This document shows, piece by piece, positions 17,985-26,295 of a stretch of 60,812 nt of DNA. The translations under genes and the position numbers were made by a program. Every line of letters starts with the position of its first letter. The first letter of the stretch is position 1. Location: positions 1 to 60,812 of the forward strand of contig JAMJQL010000088.1 in assembly GCA_023554245.1 (NCBI GenBank), in the 5' to 3' direction. The notes beneath the pieces are model-generated. The model made no database searches, was not told the origin of the DNA, and worked only from the letters and a program-made list of their open reading frames with translations. Source of the stretch: Gemmatimonadota bacterium (GTDB lineage: Bacteria; Gemmatimonadota; Gemmatimonadetes; Palauibacterales; Palauibacteraceae).

Positions 17985-20039
17985 TCAGCGGAGAATGACA
18001 CTGGCACCCCGCACCGCTTTGGTTCCGGGTGCCGGAATCTGTTCGACCACTTCACCGCTTCCGTACAATTCCACGTCCAGCCCGACCCTGTAGAGCCTAC
18101 CGACCGCTGCCCTCAGGTCCATTCCGACCACATCCGGAACGATTACATCATCGGATTCTCGCTCGTCGGCGAACCCGGGTACGTGACGCGCGCCGTTGCC
18201 GCCACCATTGGTAGCGAAGCGGAATACCGATGGAGACGAAGCCCCGCTTGGGGACCGACGATCCCGGGCGCCATGATCGCCTTGCGGAGCGGCCGAGTCG
18301 CCGGGGCGCAGCCAGTTCAGGCCGAGAATTCCGGAAGCCGCGAACGAGGCTGATCCGGCGGTTTCGCGCGTATCGTCGAGCAGGCCTGCGTCTTCTCCGG
18401 CGAGCATTGCCTGGAGAACCCCGCGACTCACCGGAGCGGCGATCCCACCCCCGTAGTACTGACCTTTCGGATCTTCGAGCTTCGTGAGGATCACCAGCTT
18501 CGGGTCGTCGGCGGGCGCGAATCCGACAAACGAAGCCGCGTAACGCCTTTCGGCGTACCCACCATTCGATGCGATCCGGGCCGTGCCTGTCTTGCCGGCT
18601 ATGGGTATGGTCTGCAACGCCGCCCTGTGACCGGTGCCCTCTTCGCTCACCACCCAGGTGAGGACCCGGGTAACCTGATCCGCGACATCCTCCCGGATCA
18701 CCCGGCGAACCGCTTCGGGCTCGGATCGCCAGGTCGCCTCACCTTCAGGAGACCTGACCTCCCGAATCAGGGACGGACGCATGAGAATGCCGCCGTTGGC
18801 CAGGGCCCCGTACGCCACCGCCAGCTGCAGCGAGGTGGTCAGGATCTCGTATCCGAAGGCGAGAGAGGCCTGGCTGACGGCCGACCATTCGCCGGGGCGA
18901 CGCAGGAGGCCGGCGGATTCCGACGGTACCCGGACGCCGGTCGGCGTTCCGAATCCGAAGTCGCGGAGATAGGCGTACTGCAGGCCGCGATCCAGCCGCG
19001 CGGCCAGCTTGGCCGCGCCGATGTTGCTGGAGTGGAGAAGCACCTCTGCAACCGACAGGGAATCGTAGCCATGCACGTCGCGAATGGTGCGGTGCGCGGT
19101 TCGCCACTCACCGTTCTCGACATCCACCCGGTCGTCCAGGGTCGCCAGCTCTTCCTCGAGCAGAGTCGCGATCAGGAACGGCTTCACGGTGGATCCGGGC
19201 TCGTACGGATCGGTGAAGGCGGGAATTCCGAAATTCCGGTCTCCCCGGCGGCTGGCTACTGCCAGCAATTCACCGGTTCGCGGATCCACCATGAGCACGT
19301 CACCGCCCGAGGAACCGGTTTCCGCGAGCGCACGCTCCAGCGCCTGCTCGGCAATTGCCTGGAGCTCGAGATCGATGGTGAGATAGACGTCACGACCCGG
19401 ACGCGGCAGCGAACGACCGGCCTCGGGCACCGGATAGCGCTCACCGCGAGCGTCGACCTTCCACACTGCTCGTCCCTCCGTGCCGACGAGCAGGCTGTCG
19501 AACAGCAATTCGAGACCCGAGCGACCTCGTCCATTCTCGTTGACGCTTCCGAGCAGAGTTCGAGCCAGATCGCCCTCGGGATAGGCACGCGTGACCACGG
19601 GCGTGAAGTGCACGCCGGACCCGATGGTCTCCTCGAGCAATGCTCGGATCCTTCCATCTACTCGCCCTATCGACGTCCAGCCTCCGGTAGCCGCGCGAAG
19701 TCGCCGTTCCGATCGGGAGTCCAGGTCGACGATGGCCGCGATCTGCTCCACGGCTCCTTCCCGGTCGTCGCTCTCCGCAGCCGCGAAGAAGGCGTCGAAA
19801 GCCTCGAGCGACACTGCGAGAGGTCTTCCGTGTCGATCGAATACACCTCCACGGGCCGCTGGCAGAGTATCGTGAGTCTCGGTCTGGATCTCTGATTTCT
19901 GCCGCCACCTGTCGGCCTGGAGCAACTGGATCTGCGCGGCACGGGCCGTCATGCCGATCGCGGTCACTGCAACCGTGAGCGACATGAATCGACAGCGACG
20001 CGTGTGTCGCTTTGACACCGGGCTCTTGACGGGCTTCAT
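17985..20039 (-). CDS. ftsI: Division transpeptidase FtsI (PBP3) with one C-terminal PASTA domain
   Basis: Class B penicillin-binding protein that crosslinks septal peptidoglycan. 684 residues: short cytoplasmic tail, membrane segment at about 17-38, dimerisation domain with RGGVFDRHGRPLAVS, then the transpeptidase with SxxK (S283-TV-K286), SxN (S337-S-N339) and KTG (K483-T-G485). After a Ser/Gly/Asp-rich linker comes a single PASTA repeat (about 630-684: VPDVVGMDLRAAVGRL, then VEQIPAPGTKAVRGASV). E. coli PBP3 lacks PASTA, but it is common in other phyla. ATG overlaps the ftsL stop. Confidence 0.95.
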   Translation of the reverse strand: MKPVKSPVSKRHTRRCRFMSLTVAVTAIGMTARAAQIQLLQADRWRQKSEIQTETHDTLPAARGGVFDRHGRPLAVSLEAFDAFFAAAESDDREGAVEQIAAIVDLDSRSERRLRAATGGWTSIGRVDGRIRALLEETIGSGVHFTPVVTRAYPEGDLARTLLGSVNENGRGRSGLELLFDSLLVGTEGRAVWKVDARGERYPVPEAGRSLPRPGRDVYLTIDLELQAIAEQALERALAETGSSGGDVLMVDPRTGELLAVASRRGDRNFGIPAFTDPYEPGSTVKPFLIATLLEEELATLDDRVDVENGEWRTAHRTIRDVHGYDSLSVAEVLLHSSNIGAAKLAARLDRGLQYAYLRDFGFGTPTGVRVPSESAGLLRRPGEWSAVSQASLAFGYEILTTSLQLAVAYGALANGGILMRPSLIREVRSPEGEATWRSEPEAVRRVIREDVADQVTRVLTWVVSEEGTGHRAALQTIPIAGKTGTARIASNGGYAERRYAASFVGFAPADDPKLVILTKLEDPKGQYYGGGIAAPVSRGVLQAMLAGEDAGLLDDTRETAGSASFAASGILGLNWLRPGDSAAPQGDHGARDRRSPSGASSPSVFRFATNGGGNGARHVPGFADERESDDVIVPDVVGMDLRAAVGRLYRVGLDVELYGSGEVVEQIPAPGTKAVRGASVILR

Positions 20040-20368
20040 CGGGCCGCACTCCCAACGCCAGAAGGTGCAGTCACATCGGGCAGATAGAGAATCTCGCCCT
20101 CGTGTGACGGCCGGAGGCCCAGCCTTACGGCTGATTCGAGTATTCGTTCACGCGACTCCAGCGAGTCCACACGAAGCCACTCTTCCATCGATTGCGCGTG
20201 CAGGGCCCGCTCCTCTCGCTGCAGCTCGGCCAGCTCTGCGGCGATTTGAGTTCCTTGCACGCTGCGGCGCACCGAAACGCCGAGGGCGAGGACCAGCGCG
20301 GCCACGGCGAGAATCACGGCTCGACGTCGGCGCGCGCCCCGTGGCGATCCTGCCGATCGGCCCATCAT
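20036..20368 (-). CDS. ftsL: FtsL-like small division protein
   Basis: 110 residues. Basic N-terminus, one membrane segment (about 17-34: AVILAVAALVLALGVSV), then a heptad-rich coiled coil (TQIAAELAELQREERALHAQ) and a short tail. Size, topology and position between rsmH and ftsI are those of FtsL, which with FtsB and FtsQ activates FtsW/FtsI. Primary sequence is too divergent for a certain call. Start ATGATG overlaps the rsmH stop. Confidence 0.78.
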   Translation of the reverse strand: MMGRSAGSPRGARRRRAVILAVAALVLALGVSVRRSVQGTQIAAELAELQREERALHAQSMEEWLRVDSLESRERILESAVRLGLRPSHEGEILYLPDVTAPSGVGSAAR

Positions 20369-21306
20369 GCCTTCTCCCAGGCCCGCAATCGGGCGCTTCG
20401 GGCTCGCGGATTCCGCTCCACTTCAGCCTGCCGCGGACGCACGGGCTTGCGGGTCAGAAGGTGACCGAGAGCGACCCCACGACATCGGCAGACGGGCAAC
20501 TGAGGGGGGCAGACGCACTCCCGACTCCAGTCGCGGAATGCGTTCTTGACGATTCTGTCCTCGAGCGAGTGATATGCGATCACGACGAAACGCCCCCCGG
20601 AGGCGAGCAGGCCTCGAATCCCGATCAGAGCCTCGAGCAGGGCCGTCATTTCGTCGTTGACCTCGATTCTCAGGGCCTGGAAGAGTCGCGCCTTCGTGCT
20701 TGCATCGAGCCCGGGACCGAGCACCGCCGTGAACACGCCGACCAGATCATCTGCCGTCCGGAACGGCGCCGTGCTTCTCCGGCGGACGATCTCTCGGGCC
20801 ATCGCTCTCCAGCGGCGTTCCTCTCCGTAATCCCGGAACAGAATTCCGAGCCGTTCCTCCGACTCCGTGTTCAGAATTTCGGCCGCGGTCCTCCCTCCGC
20901 CGGTTGTCCCGCCCATCCGCATGTTCAACGGTGTGCCTCGGCGAAAGGAGAACCCGCGTGCCGTCGTATCTATCTGGTGTGACGAAACCCCCAGGTCGAG
21001 CAGTGCGCCTGCCAGATCGCCCTCGCTACTGAGTTCGGCGACCAGTTCGGGCGCGTTCCTGAAATTTCCCCGTATCAACGAGGCCCGGTCCCCCCGGACA
21101 CCGAGCCGTCGTGCTGCCGCCGCCAGAGCGTCCGGATCCCGATCCAGTCCGATCAGCCGGACCGTCGGGTCCGACTCGAGGATCCGCTCGGCGTGCCCGG
21201 CCCCGCCAATCGTCGCGTCGAGGAAAGTCCCGCCGCGTCCTGGCTCGAGAAGCTCGAGCACTTCCTCCGCGAGAACCGGTTCGTGCGAGAAGTCATCCGC
21301 GACCAA
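20365..21306 (-). CDS. rsmH: 16S rRNA (cytosine1402-N4)-methyltransferase RsmH (MraW)
   Basis: SAM-dependent methyltransferase for C1402 of 16S rRNA. 313 residues starting at a TTG (21306) with AGAGG 8 bases upstream; the start gives the family opening FSHEPVLAEEVLELL. Motifs: FLDATIGGAGHAERIL (SAM loop), LLDLGVSSHQID, RGFSFRRGTPLNMRM, LRIEVNDE and VIAYHSLEDRIVKNAF. The Cys-rich stretch CVCPPQLPVCRCR near the end matches the family. Confidence 0.95.
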   Translation of the reverse strand: MVADDFSHEPVLAEEVLELLEPGRGGTFLDATIGGAGHAERILESDPTVRLIGLDRDPDALAAAARRLGVRGDRASLIRGNFRNAPELVAELSSEGDLAGALLDLGVSSHQIDTTARGFSFRRGTPLNMRMGGTTGGGRTAAEILNTESEERLGILFRDYGEERRWRAMAREIVRRRSTAPFRTADDLVGVFTAVLGPGLDASTKARLFQALRIEVNDEMTALLEALIGIRGLLASGGRFVVIAYHSLEDRIVKNAFRDWSRECVCPPQLPVCRCRGVALGHLLTRKPVRPRQAEVERNPRARSARLRAWEKA

Positions 21307-21330
21307 CGGATTCGCCTCTCGCGACGCGGA

Positions 21331-21765
21331 TCAGGCGAAGATGCCGGCGAACATCTCGCCGAGCTCATCGTCCGCACCGCCGATCGATGTCTCGAATCGT
21401 TGCGGATTCCAGATCTCGATCTTGTCCAGCGCCCCGACGAGCATCGCCTCTTCGGTGATCCCTGCGACTTCTCGCAGACGTTCGGGAATCAGGATCCGCC
21501 CCTGCCGGTCCGGCGTCAGCTCTGTCGCGTTCGAGGTCAGCCCCAGCGCGTAGTGGCGCGCCCTCGGCGTCCGTCGCGCGTACTCCCGGAGTCGGACCTC
21601 GACGTCGAGCCAGTTCTCTTCCGGATAGAGCGTGAGAGCATCGGAATGAACCTTGATCAGGACGAAAGGCGCGAGCTCGTCGCGACCCTTCCGAAAGGCC
21701 GCAGGGAGAGTCACGCGACCCTTCTCATCAACCTGATACAGGTAACTCCCGAGAAAACCGCCCAC
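21331..21765 (-). CDS. mraZ: Transcriptional regulator MraZ
   Basis: DNA-binding AbrB/SpoVT-fold protein that represses its own dcw operon. 144 residues from a GTG at 21765 with GGAG upstream. Two tandem swapped-hairpin motifs: YQVDEKGRVTLPAAFR (about 10-25) and TPDRQGRILIPERLR (about 84-98), followed by VGALDKIEIWNPQRFE. First gene of the operon, downstream of a promoter with four spaced TGGGN repeats that are its likely binding site. Confidence 0.96.
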   Translation of the reverse strand: MGGFLGSYLYQVDEKGRVTLPAAFRKGRDELAPFVLIKVHSDALTLYPEENWLDVEVRLREYARRTPRARHYALGLTSNATELTPDRQGRILIPERLREVAGITEEAMLVGALDKIEIWNPQRFETSIGGADDELGEMFAGIFA

Positions 21766-21794
21766 TTAGCTCCGTTCCAGCAGATGTGAGAAAT

Positions 21795-21829
21795 CCCCAT
21801 AGTTTCCCACTTATCCCCACTGCACCCCA
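21795..21829 (-). promoter_or_regulatory. MraZ operator: four TGGGN repeats at exact 10-bp spacing
   Basis: Read on the minus strand: TGGGG-N5-TGGGG-N5-TGGGA-N5-TGGGG, with units at plus-strand positions 21825-21829, 21815-21819, 21805-21809 and 21795-21799. Tandem TGGGN units with 5-base spacers are the known MraZ recognition pattern. The array starts at the end of the -10 box and covers the predicted transcription start and 5' leader, a position fit for repression. Confidence 0.88.
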
Positions 21830-21857
21830 TTGTATGTGTGAAGTGTGGGACACGCAA
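21829..21857 (-). promoter_or_regulatory. Promoter of the dcw operon (upstream of mraZ)
   Basis: Minus strand -35 TTGCGT (21852-21857), 17-base spacer, -10 TACAAT (21829-21834; 5 of 6 matches to TATAAT). Predicted start near 21822, giving a leader of about 57 bases to the mraZ GTG. The MraZ repeats abut the -10. Confidence 0.72.
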
Positions 21858-21940
21858 CCCCGCAATCCGGGCCGCTGAAACGAGGCTCCGAGAATCGGAA
21901 TTCACCTCCGGCACATGTACGGAAATCGAGTCCACCAACG

Positions 21941-21975
21941 AAAAAACGCCCGCCGGGATCTCATCCCGGCGGGCG
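21941..21975 (-). terminator. Rho-independent terminator after the TPR gene
   Basis: On the minus strand, a perfect 13-bp stem (21963-21975 with 21947-21959) with a 3-base loop is followed directly by six T residues (plus-strand A run 21941-21946). It lies 88 bases after the stop of the TPR gene and before the mraZ promoter, so it separates the two units. Confidence 0.93.
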
Positions 21976-22062
21976 TCAGAATCAGGCGAGGCGTGGGACG
22001 GGAGTGTCTTCCCCTCGCTCAGTTCACGTCAGGGACCGGCGGACTCGCCCGGACCCGGCCGC

Positions 22063-23817
22063 CTACTTGCAGGCCTTCTTGATGATCTGCTGCTGGCGAT
22101 ACAGGTACACGTCGGTGCTCTCGCGGATCTCGGTCTGCGCATTCGGCTGTTCGTTGCCGGCCCGATTCAGATTCGGCAGCACCTGTTCGAAGTTCGACAG
22201 CGCCCGTCGCGCCGGATCGCAGGCTTCGGCCGACTCGTTCGCCGCGTCGATTGCCACACCCTGCTGGTAGTAGCCGTATGCCGTGAAGAAGTACAGCTGG
22301 TCCCGGGTCCGACCTGGCTGAGCGAATTCGGTCCCCACCTTGAACATTTGAATCGCATCGCCGTACTGTCCGGCCTTGAAGAAGTCGTTATAGCCACGGC
22401 TCAGCATCTGTCCTGCCACTGCGTCCGCATCGGTCCCCTCTCCCACGGCCAGCCGTAGATCCGCGATCGCCGCGTCGGTATCACCCGCGGCAAGCTTGAA
22501 GAAGCCACGCCGGGCGTGTGCATTGGGATATGCGGGGTCCAGTTCGATCACCCTGTCCATCGCAGCGGCCGCTTCGGCCGGTCGGTCCATCTTGTTCAGG
22601 ACATCAGCCCTCATCGACCAGATGGCCGGATCATCGGGACGGCTGGCCTGGGCGCGGTCGGCGAACGCGAGTGCCTGCTCGTAGTCCCCGAGAGCGAGGT
22701 GCGCGGCTATCACGTTGCGCAGGATCTCGGGGCTGGTCTCCTCGCCCTTGATCTCGAGTACCCTGTCATAGGATTCGGCAGCTCGCCGGACCGCAGCCTC
22801 GTCGGTGATGGCCGCGTCGCCGGCCTCGGTGTCCGATGCCGTGCCCTTGTTGAGCGAAACGTTACCGAGATACTCCCACAGCTCGGCGTTTTCCGGATCG
22901 ACCTCGAGGCCCTCCTCGAGAAGAGCGATCGCCGGATCGTAGGCACCAGCCTGCGCCAGATCGTATGCGATCGTCATCCGAACGCTCGCGTCACCCGGAT
23001 TGAAATTCAAGTATTCGCGGTAGAGCTCTGTCGCCCTCTGCGTGTTGCCGAGCTTGGCCTCGGTGTAGGCGAGCGATTGCAGCGCCAGAACCTCGGCAGG
23101 GTTCTCTTCGATCACCGTTTCGAGGTCGCTCCTGGCACTCTCGAAGTCTTCGATCTCCATGTATGCTCGACCGCGCAGGTAATGCGCAGTGCTCGATCCC
23201 GGATTGCGCGCCAGCGCCTCGTCGCAGTTTCGAATCGCATCCTCGTACTGTTCGGCACTGAGGTAATCCTGACAGAACAGGACCGCGCGCTGGTACTCCA
23301 CCTGTCCTTCGAACGCCTCGACGATCACATCGGCCGCTTCCCGCACTTCGTCCTTGCCGTCTCCGGCCACAGCGAATGGAGGGACGGCCAGCTCATCGCC
23401 GCTTCGTGCGTCCACGAAGCTGACATTCAGCGTATTTCCGGCTCCGCCGCGCGCGACTTCGCCATACATGACGAGGTCCGCATCCAGCCGACCTGCCAGC
23501 TGGCGCCACTGGATAAGTCCGAGGTCGTCCTTGTCCAGTTTCAGACGCTTCAACTCGTCGTCGATGACTTTCTCTTCGATCGTCGTGAGGGTCGGAAAGT
23601 CCCTGAGATCGTCCTGAACCTCCTCCGACACCTTCTTGCCGAAGTCCTTCTTGACTCCATTCCCGGACTTCAGCGGCGCAACGAGGACGCGCGCCCGGCC
23701 TCCGGAGCCGCCGTTGCCTTCCTGCGCGACTGCCAGCTCTGCCTGTGTGAGAGACACGGCGAGAGCCGCGGCGAAGCTCAGCGCGAGCCGGACTGTGATA
23801 CCTGCAACTCGATTCAT
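22063..23817 (-). CDS. Exported tetratricopeptide-repeat protein with CsgG/LpoB-like N-terminal domain
   Basis: 584 residues; ATG at 23817 with GAGGA 7 bases upstream. A signal peptide ends around AVAQ (about 31). Residues about 42-160 resemble the periplasmic CsgG/LpoB/FlgO fold (ARVLVAPLKSGNG, KVSEEVQDDL, ADLVMYGEV). Roughly ten TPR units follow, e.g. YEDAIRNCDEALARNPGSS and PAEAAAAMDRVIELDPAYPNA, ending with a basic tail. It is probably a periplasmic or outer membrane scaffold; a wall-synthase activator is one possibility because it sits next to the dcw operon. Transcribed alone: its own terminator lies downstream and a tRNA upstream. Confidence 0.72.
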   Translation of the reverse strand: MNRVAGITVRLALSFAAALAVSLTQAELAVAQEGNGGSGGRARVLVAPLKSGNGVKKDFGKKVSEEVQDDLRDFPTLTTIEEKVIDDELKRLKLDKDDLGLIQWRQLAGRLDADLVMYGEVARGGAGNTLNVSFVDARSGDELAVPPFAVAGDGKDEVREAADVIVEAFEGQVEYQRAVLFCQDYLSAEQYEDAIRNCDEALARNPGSSTAHYLRGRAYMEIEDFESARSDLETVIEENPAEVLALQSLAYTEAKLGNTQRATELYREYLNFNPGDASVRMTIAYDLAQAGAYDPAIALLEEGLEVDPENAELWEYLGNVSLNKGTASDTEAGDAAITDEAAVRRAAESYDRVLEIKGEETSPEILRNVIAAHLALGDYEQALAFADRAQASRPDDPAIWSMRADVLNKMDRPAEAAAAMDRVIELDPAYPNAHARRGFFKLAAGDTDAAIADLRLAVGEGTDADAVAGQMLSRGYNDFFKAGQYGDAIQMFKVGTEFAQPGRTRDQLYFFTAYGYYQQGVAIDAANESAEACDPARRALSNFEQVLPNLNRAGNEQPNAQTEIRESTDVYLYRQQQIIKKACK

Positions 23818-23966
23818 GCTACCGTCCTCGAAGATCTGTCCACCGTCAATCGGGCCGTGACGGCCGCTTCCGACCTGTCTACTCCCTTACGACCCCCCTG
23901 CTGCCGGCGAAGTTCCGCTCCGGATATCACCTCGGAGCCCATCACGTCACCGGCTTCGAATGCAAA

Positions 23967-24041
23967 TGGGCGAAGCAGGATTCGAACCTGCGACCTCCTG
24001 CTTGTAAGGCAGGCGCTCTGGACCAGCTGAGCTATTCGCCC
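23967..24041 (-). tRNA. tRNA-Val (anticodon TAC)
   Basis: 75 bases on the minus strand: acceptor stem GGGCGAA paired with TTCGCCC, D arm GCTC/GAGC, anticodon stem CCTGC/GCAGG around loop CTTACAA (anticodon TAC), and T arm GCAGG-TTCGAAT-CCTGC. Discriminator base A; the CCA end is not encoded. The first 10 bases overlap the end of the small upstream membrane protein gene, whose stop TAG is tRNA positions 8-10. Confidence 0.97.
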
Positions 24042-24289
24042 CCCGGGCCGTCGGGCTCGTCCCTCCATGACCGCCTGAGTCCGACCATCAGACCTGCCGG
24101 AATCAGGACCAGGTACCCGAATACGAGCATCAAAGGGGCTGCGGTCACGGATCCCCGATTCAAGAGCAAGTAGCCAAACAAAACGGCCACGATTCCTACG
24201 ATGAGCAGCACCCAATTCAGGGTCCGCAGGCCAAGGAACCGTGGACGTTGCAGCGTCGCTCCCGTCGAATTCGAGCGGCTTCGGTCCAT
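24032..24289 (-). CDS. Small two-segment membrane protein, DUF3098-like
   Basis: 85 residues. A Ser/Arg-rich N-terminus is followed by two membrane segments (about 25-43, VLLIVGIVAVLFGYLLLNRG, and about 53-70, MLVFGYLVLIPAGLMVGL) and a polar tail. The pattern resembles DUF3098 proteins of Bacteroidota and relatives; function unknown. It starts 9 bases after the peptidase stop with GAGAGG just upstream. Its last codons (Gly-Glu-stop) are read from the first ten bases of tRNA-Val, so a mutation there would affect both. Confidence 0.72.
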   Translation of the reverse strand: MDRSRSNSTGATLQRPRFLGLRTLNWVLLIVGIVAVLFGYLLLNRGSVTAAPLMLVFGYLVLIPAGLMVGLRRSWRDEPDGPGGE

Positions 24290-24298
24290 CCTCTCAGA

Positions 24299-25315
24299 TT
24301 ATCCTTCGAAGGGGTCGTAGTCAACGTAATGCGCCTGCTGAAGCGCAGAGATTCGCTCCTCCTCTCGCATCTCCTCCAGACGACGTCGATCCCGGCGTAC
24401 TCGCCGGACACCGACGACGAACACGAAGAGCGTGATCAAGAGCCAGAAGAGGGCGGCTCGAGTCAGCAGATACAGCCACCCGTACCGGTCCATGACCATG
24501 GATCGCCACCGGCGCTCGAACTGCTCCTGGGTTACTCCGAAGACGCGTCGAAGGGCCACATCCGACGAATCTCCCTCCCGCAGCCGCTGGAAGAAGGCCG
24601 AGATTCCGGCTTCGCCACCGAGCGCGTGCAGCTCCTGTACGACCGTGTACGAGAGCAAGTAGGCAGTGCGCACGTCTTCGGAGTTGCTGCGGAATCGAAG
24701 ATCGACATCGGCCAGGGTGGACGACCCCCCTCGGAACAAAGCGAGCTGAATTCGCCAGGCATCGTCGAATCCCCACGCTCCCGATGCGAATTGCGCGTAG
24801 CCCTCGTGCAACCATCGGGGTGCCTGGCCAGCGCTCGCCTCGTGTACCAGCAGGTGCGCCAGCTCATGCCGAAACACGGTCCGCAGGGATGCCAGGGTCT
24901 CGAGCTCGGTCCCGGCGCGTAGCGCGATTCTCCCGGCAGCGGGATCTGCGAGTCCCGCTACCCAGCGCTCAGGCGTGCCGATTCCCTCCTCCTCCAGGGT
25001 TGCGAGATCACGGACCAGAATCAGCTCCACCGTGTCGCGAATCCAGACGTCCGGAAGTCCGAGCCCGGGAAATGCCGAGGTGGCCGCCGGATCGGCCAGA
25101 ATGAGGCGCGCAACTCCCTCGAGGCCCGGGTCGGCGCGAACACGGTACGACAAGCCAGCTGATCCACCGATCGCCGAGCGGACGGAGTCAGGTGACCCAT
25201 CGTCTCCGGGCGAAGTGTCCGGGGCCGAACATGCGGCTGGGAACAGGGCCAGCGCGAGCGCCAGAATCGTGCCTCGGAATGCTGCGATCGCCGTGACACC
25301 TCGACGCCCCATCAC
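24299..25315 (-). CDS. Membrane-anchored zinc metallopeptidase (HExxH, peptidase MA-like)
   Basis: 338 residues. A signal sequence leads to Cys29 (FPAACSAP; the Pro at -3 makes it a poor lipobox). The catalytic motif is HELAH (150-154), with WLHEGYAQF carrying the third ligand Glu171, the spacing of gluzincin peptidases of the MA group. A membrane segment near 280-300 (ALFWLLITLFVFVVGV) is followed by a charged cytoplasmic tail, so the enzyme faces the periplasm. Starts at GTG 25315 or the adjacent ATG 25312, overlapping the rluD stop. Substrate unknown. Confidence 0.78.
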   Translation of the reverse strand: MMGRRGVTAIAAFRGTILALALALFPAACSAPDTSPGDDGSPDSVRSAIGGSAGLSYRVRADPGLEGVARLILADPAATSAFPGLGLPDVWIRDTVELILVRDLATLEEEGIGTPERWVAGLADPAAGRIALRAGTELETLASLRTVFRHELAHLLVHEASAGQAPRWLHEGYAQFASGAWGFDDAWRIQLALFRGGSSTLADVDLRFRSNSEDVRTAYLLSYTVVQELHALGGEAGISAFFQRLREGDSSDVALRRVFGVTQEQFERRWRSMVMDRYGWLYLLTRAALFWLLITLFVFVVGVRRVRRDRRRLEEMREEERISALQQAHYVDYDPFEG

Positions 25316-26295
25316 CGGCGACCGGTCTGTCGAGCCCAGGACAGGGCCGAGGAAAGAGGCTCGGGCAGGTTCGAGTTGAAGCTCAGGCGCTCTCCGGATA
25401 CCGGGTGGTCGAACGAGAGGCGCGCGGAGTGCAGGAACAGCCGGTCGGATCGCCGCGCGAGCTCGGACGCCCAGCGCCCACCGGCACCGGTGATGCCGCG
25501 CTCCCAGCCGCTACCGTAGACGGGGTCGCCGACGATCGGATGACCGAGGTCGAGCAAATGGACCCTTATCTGGTGAGTGCGTCCGGTCTGGAGCCGAAGG
25601 GCCAGCAGGTCGGCCGCTGCGAACTGCTCCAGCCGACGGACGTGTGTAATGGCCCTGCGACCCGATTCGACCACTGCCATCTTCTTCCGATGCCTCGGGT
25701 GCCGCCCGACGGGGCGATCGACGCTTACTCGCTCCTGGGTCAGATGTCCCCAACTCATCGCGAGATAGCCCCGACCTACCCGACGTGCTGCGATATCTGC
25801 CGCCAGGGACCGGTGTGCCGAATCGTCCTTCGCCACCACCATCAATCCGCTCGTGTCGCGGTCGAGACGGTGGACGATTCCGGGTCGGAATGGAAGGCCG
25901 ACAGTCGAGAGACTCCCGGTACATGCGAGCAGGGCATTCACGAGAGTTCCCGAGGGATGTCCCGGAGCCGGATGTACGACGAGTCCGCTCGGTTTGTCCA
26001 CCACGACCAGGACTTCATCTTCGAAGACGATCGGTACCGGAATCGGTTCTGCGACGAGTGTAATCGAGGAGGGAGCAGGAAGGTCGACAGCGATCCGGTC
26101 TCCGGCGCGAGGGCGGTAGCTCTTTCGGATCGGGTCAGTTCCGATCCTGACCCTGCCCTCCGAGACCAGTGAAGCGACCTTGCTTCGGCTCAGCTTCAGT
26201 CGCTCCGAAAGCCACGCGTCGAGCCGTTCGGGCACATCGGTCTCGACTTCCAGCCAGACCTGCTCAGGCTTCCGCGGGTTCTCGCTCCCGTTCAC
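25312..26295 (-). CDS. rluD: 23S rRNA pseudouridine synthase, RluD family
   Basis: 327 residues from a GTG at 26295 with GAGGAG upstream; overlaps the end of lspA by 32 bases. N-terminal S4 RNA-binding domain (RLDAWLSERLKLSRSKVASLVSEG), then the synthase domain with catalytic HRLDRDTSGLMVVAK and LQTGRTHQIRVHLLDLGHPIVGDPVYG. The S4 domain plus lspA linkage fit RluD, which modifies the helix 69 region of 23S rRNA. Confidence 0.9.
   Translation of the reverse strand: MNGSENPRKPEQVWLEVETDVPERLDAWLSERLKLSRSKVASLVSEGRVRIGTDPIRKSYRPRAGDRIAVDLPAPSSITLVAEPIPVPIVFEDEVLVVVDKPSGLVVHPAPGHPSGTLVNALLACTGSLSTVGLPFRPGIVHRLDRDTSGLMVVAKDDSAHRSLAADIAARRVGRGYLAMSWGHLTQERVSVDRPVGRHPRHRKKMAVVESGRRAITHVRRLEQFAAADLLALRLQTGRTHQIRVHLLDLGHPIVGDPVYGSGWERGITGAGGRWASELARRSDRLFLHSARLSFDHPVSGERLSFNSNLPEPLSSALSWARQTGRR

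Noticed and set aside
23814-24215. 133-codon minus-strand frame across tRNA-Val
   Set aside because: It crosses the whole tRNA and overlaps the DUF3098-like gene in another frame; no start context or domain.
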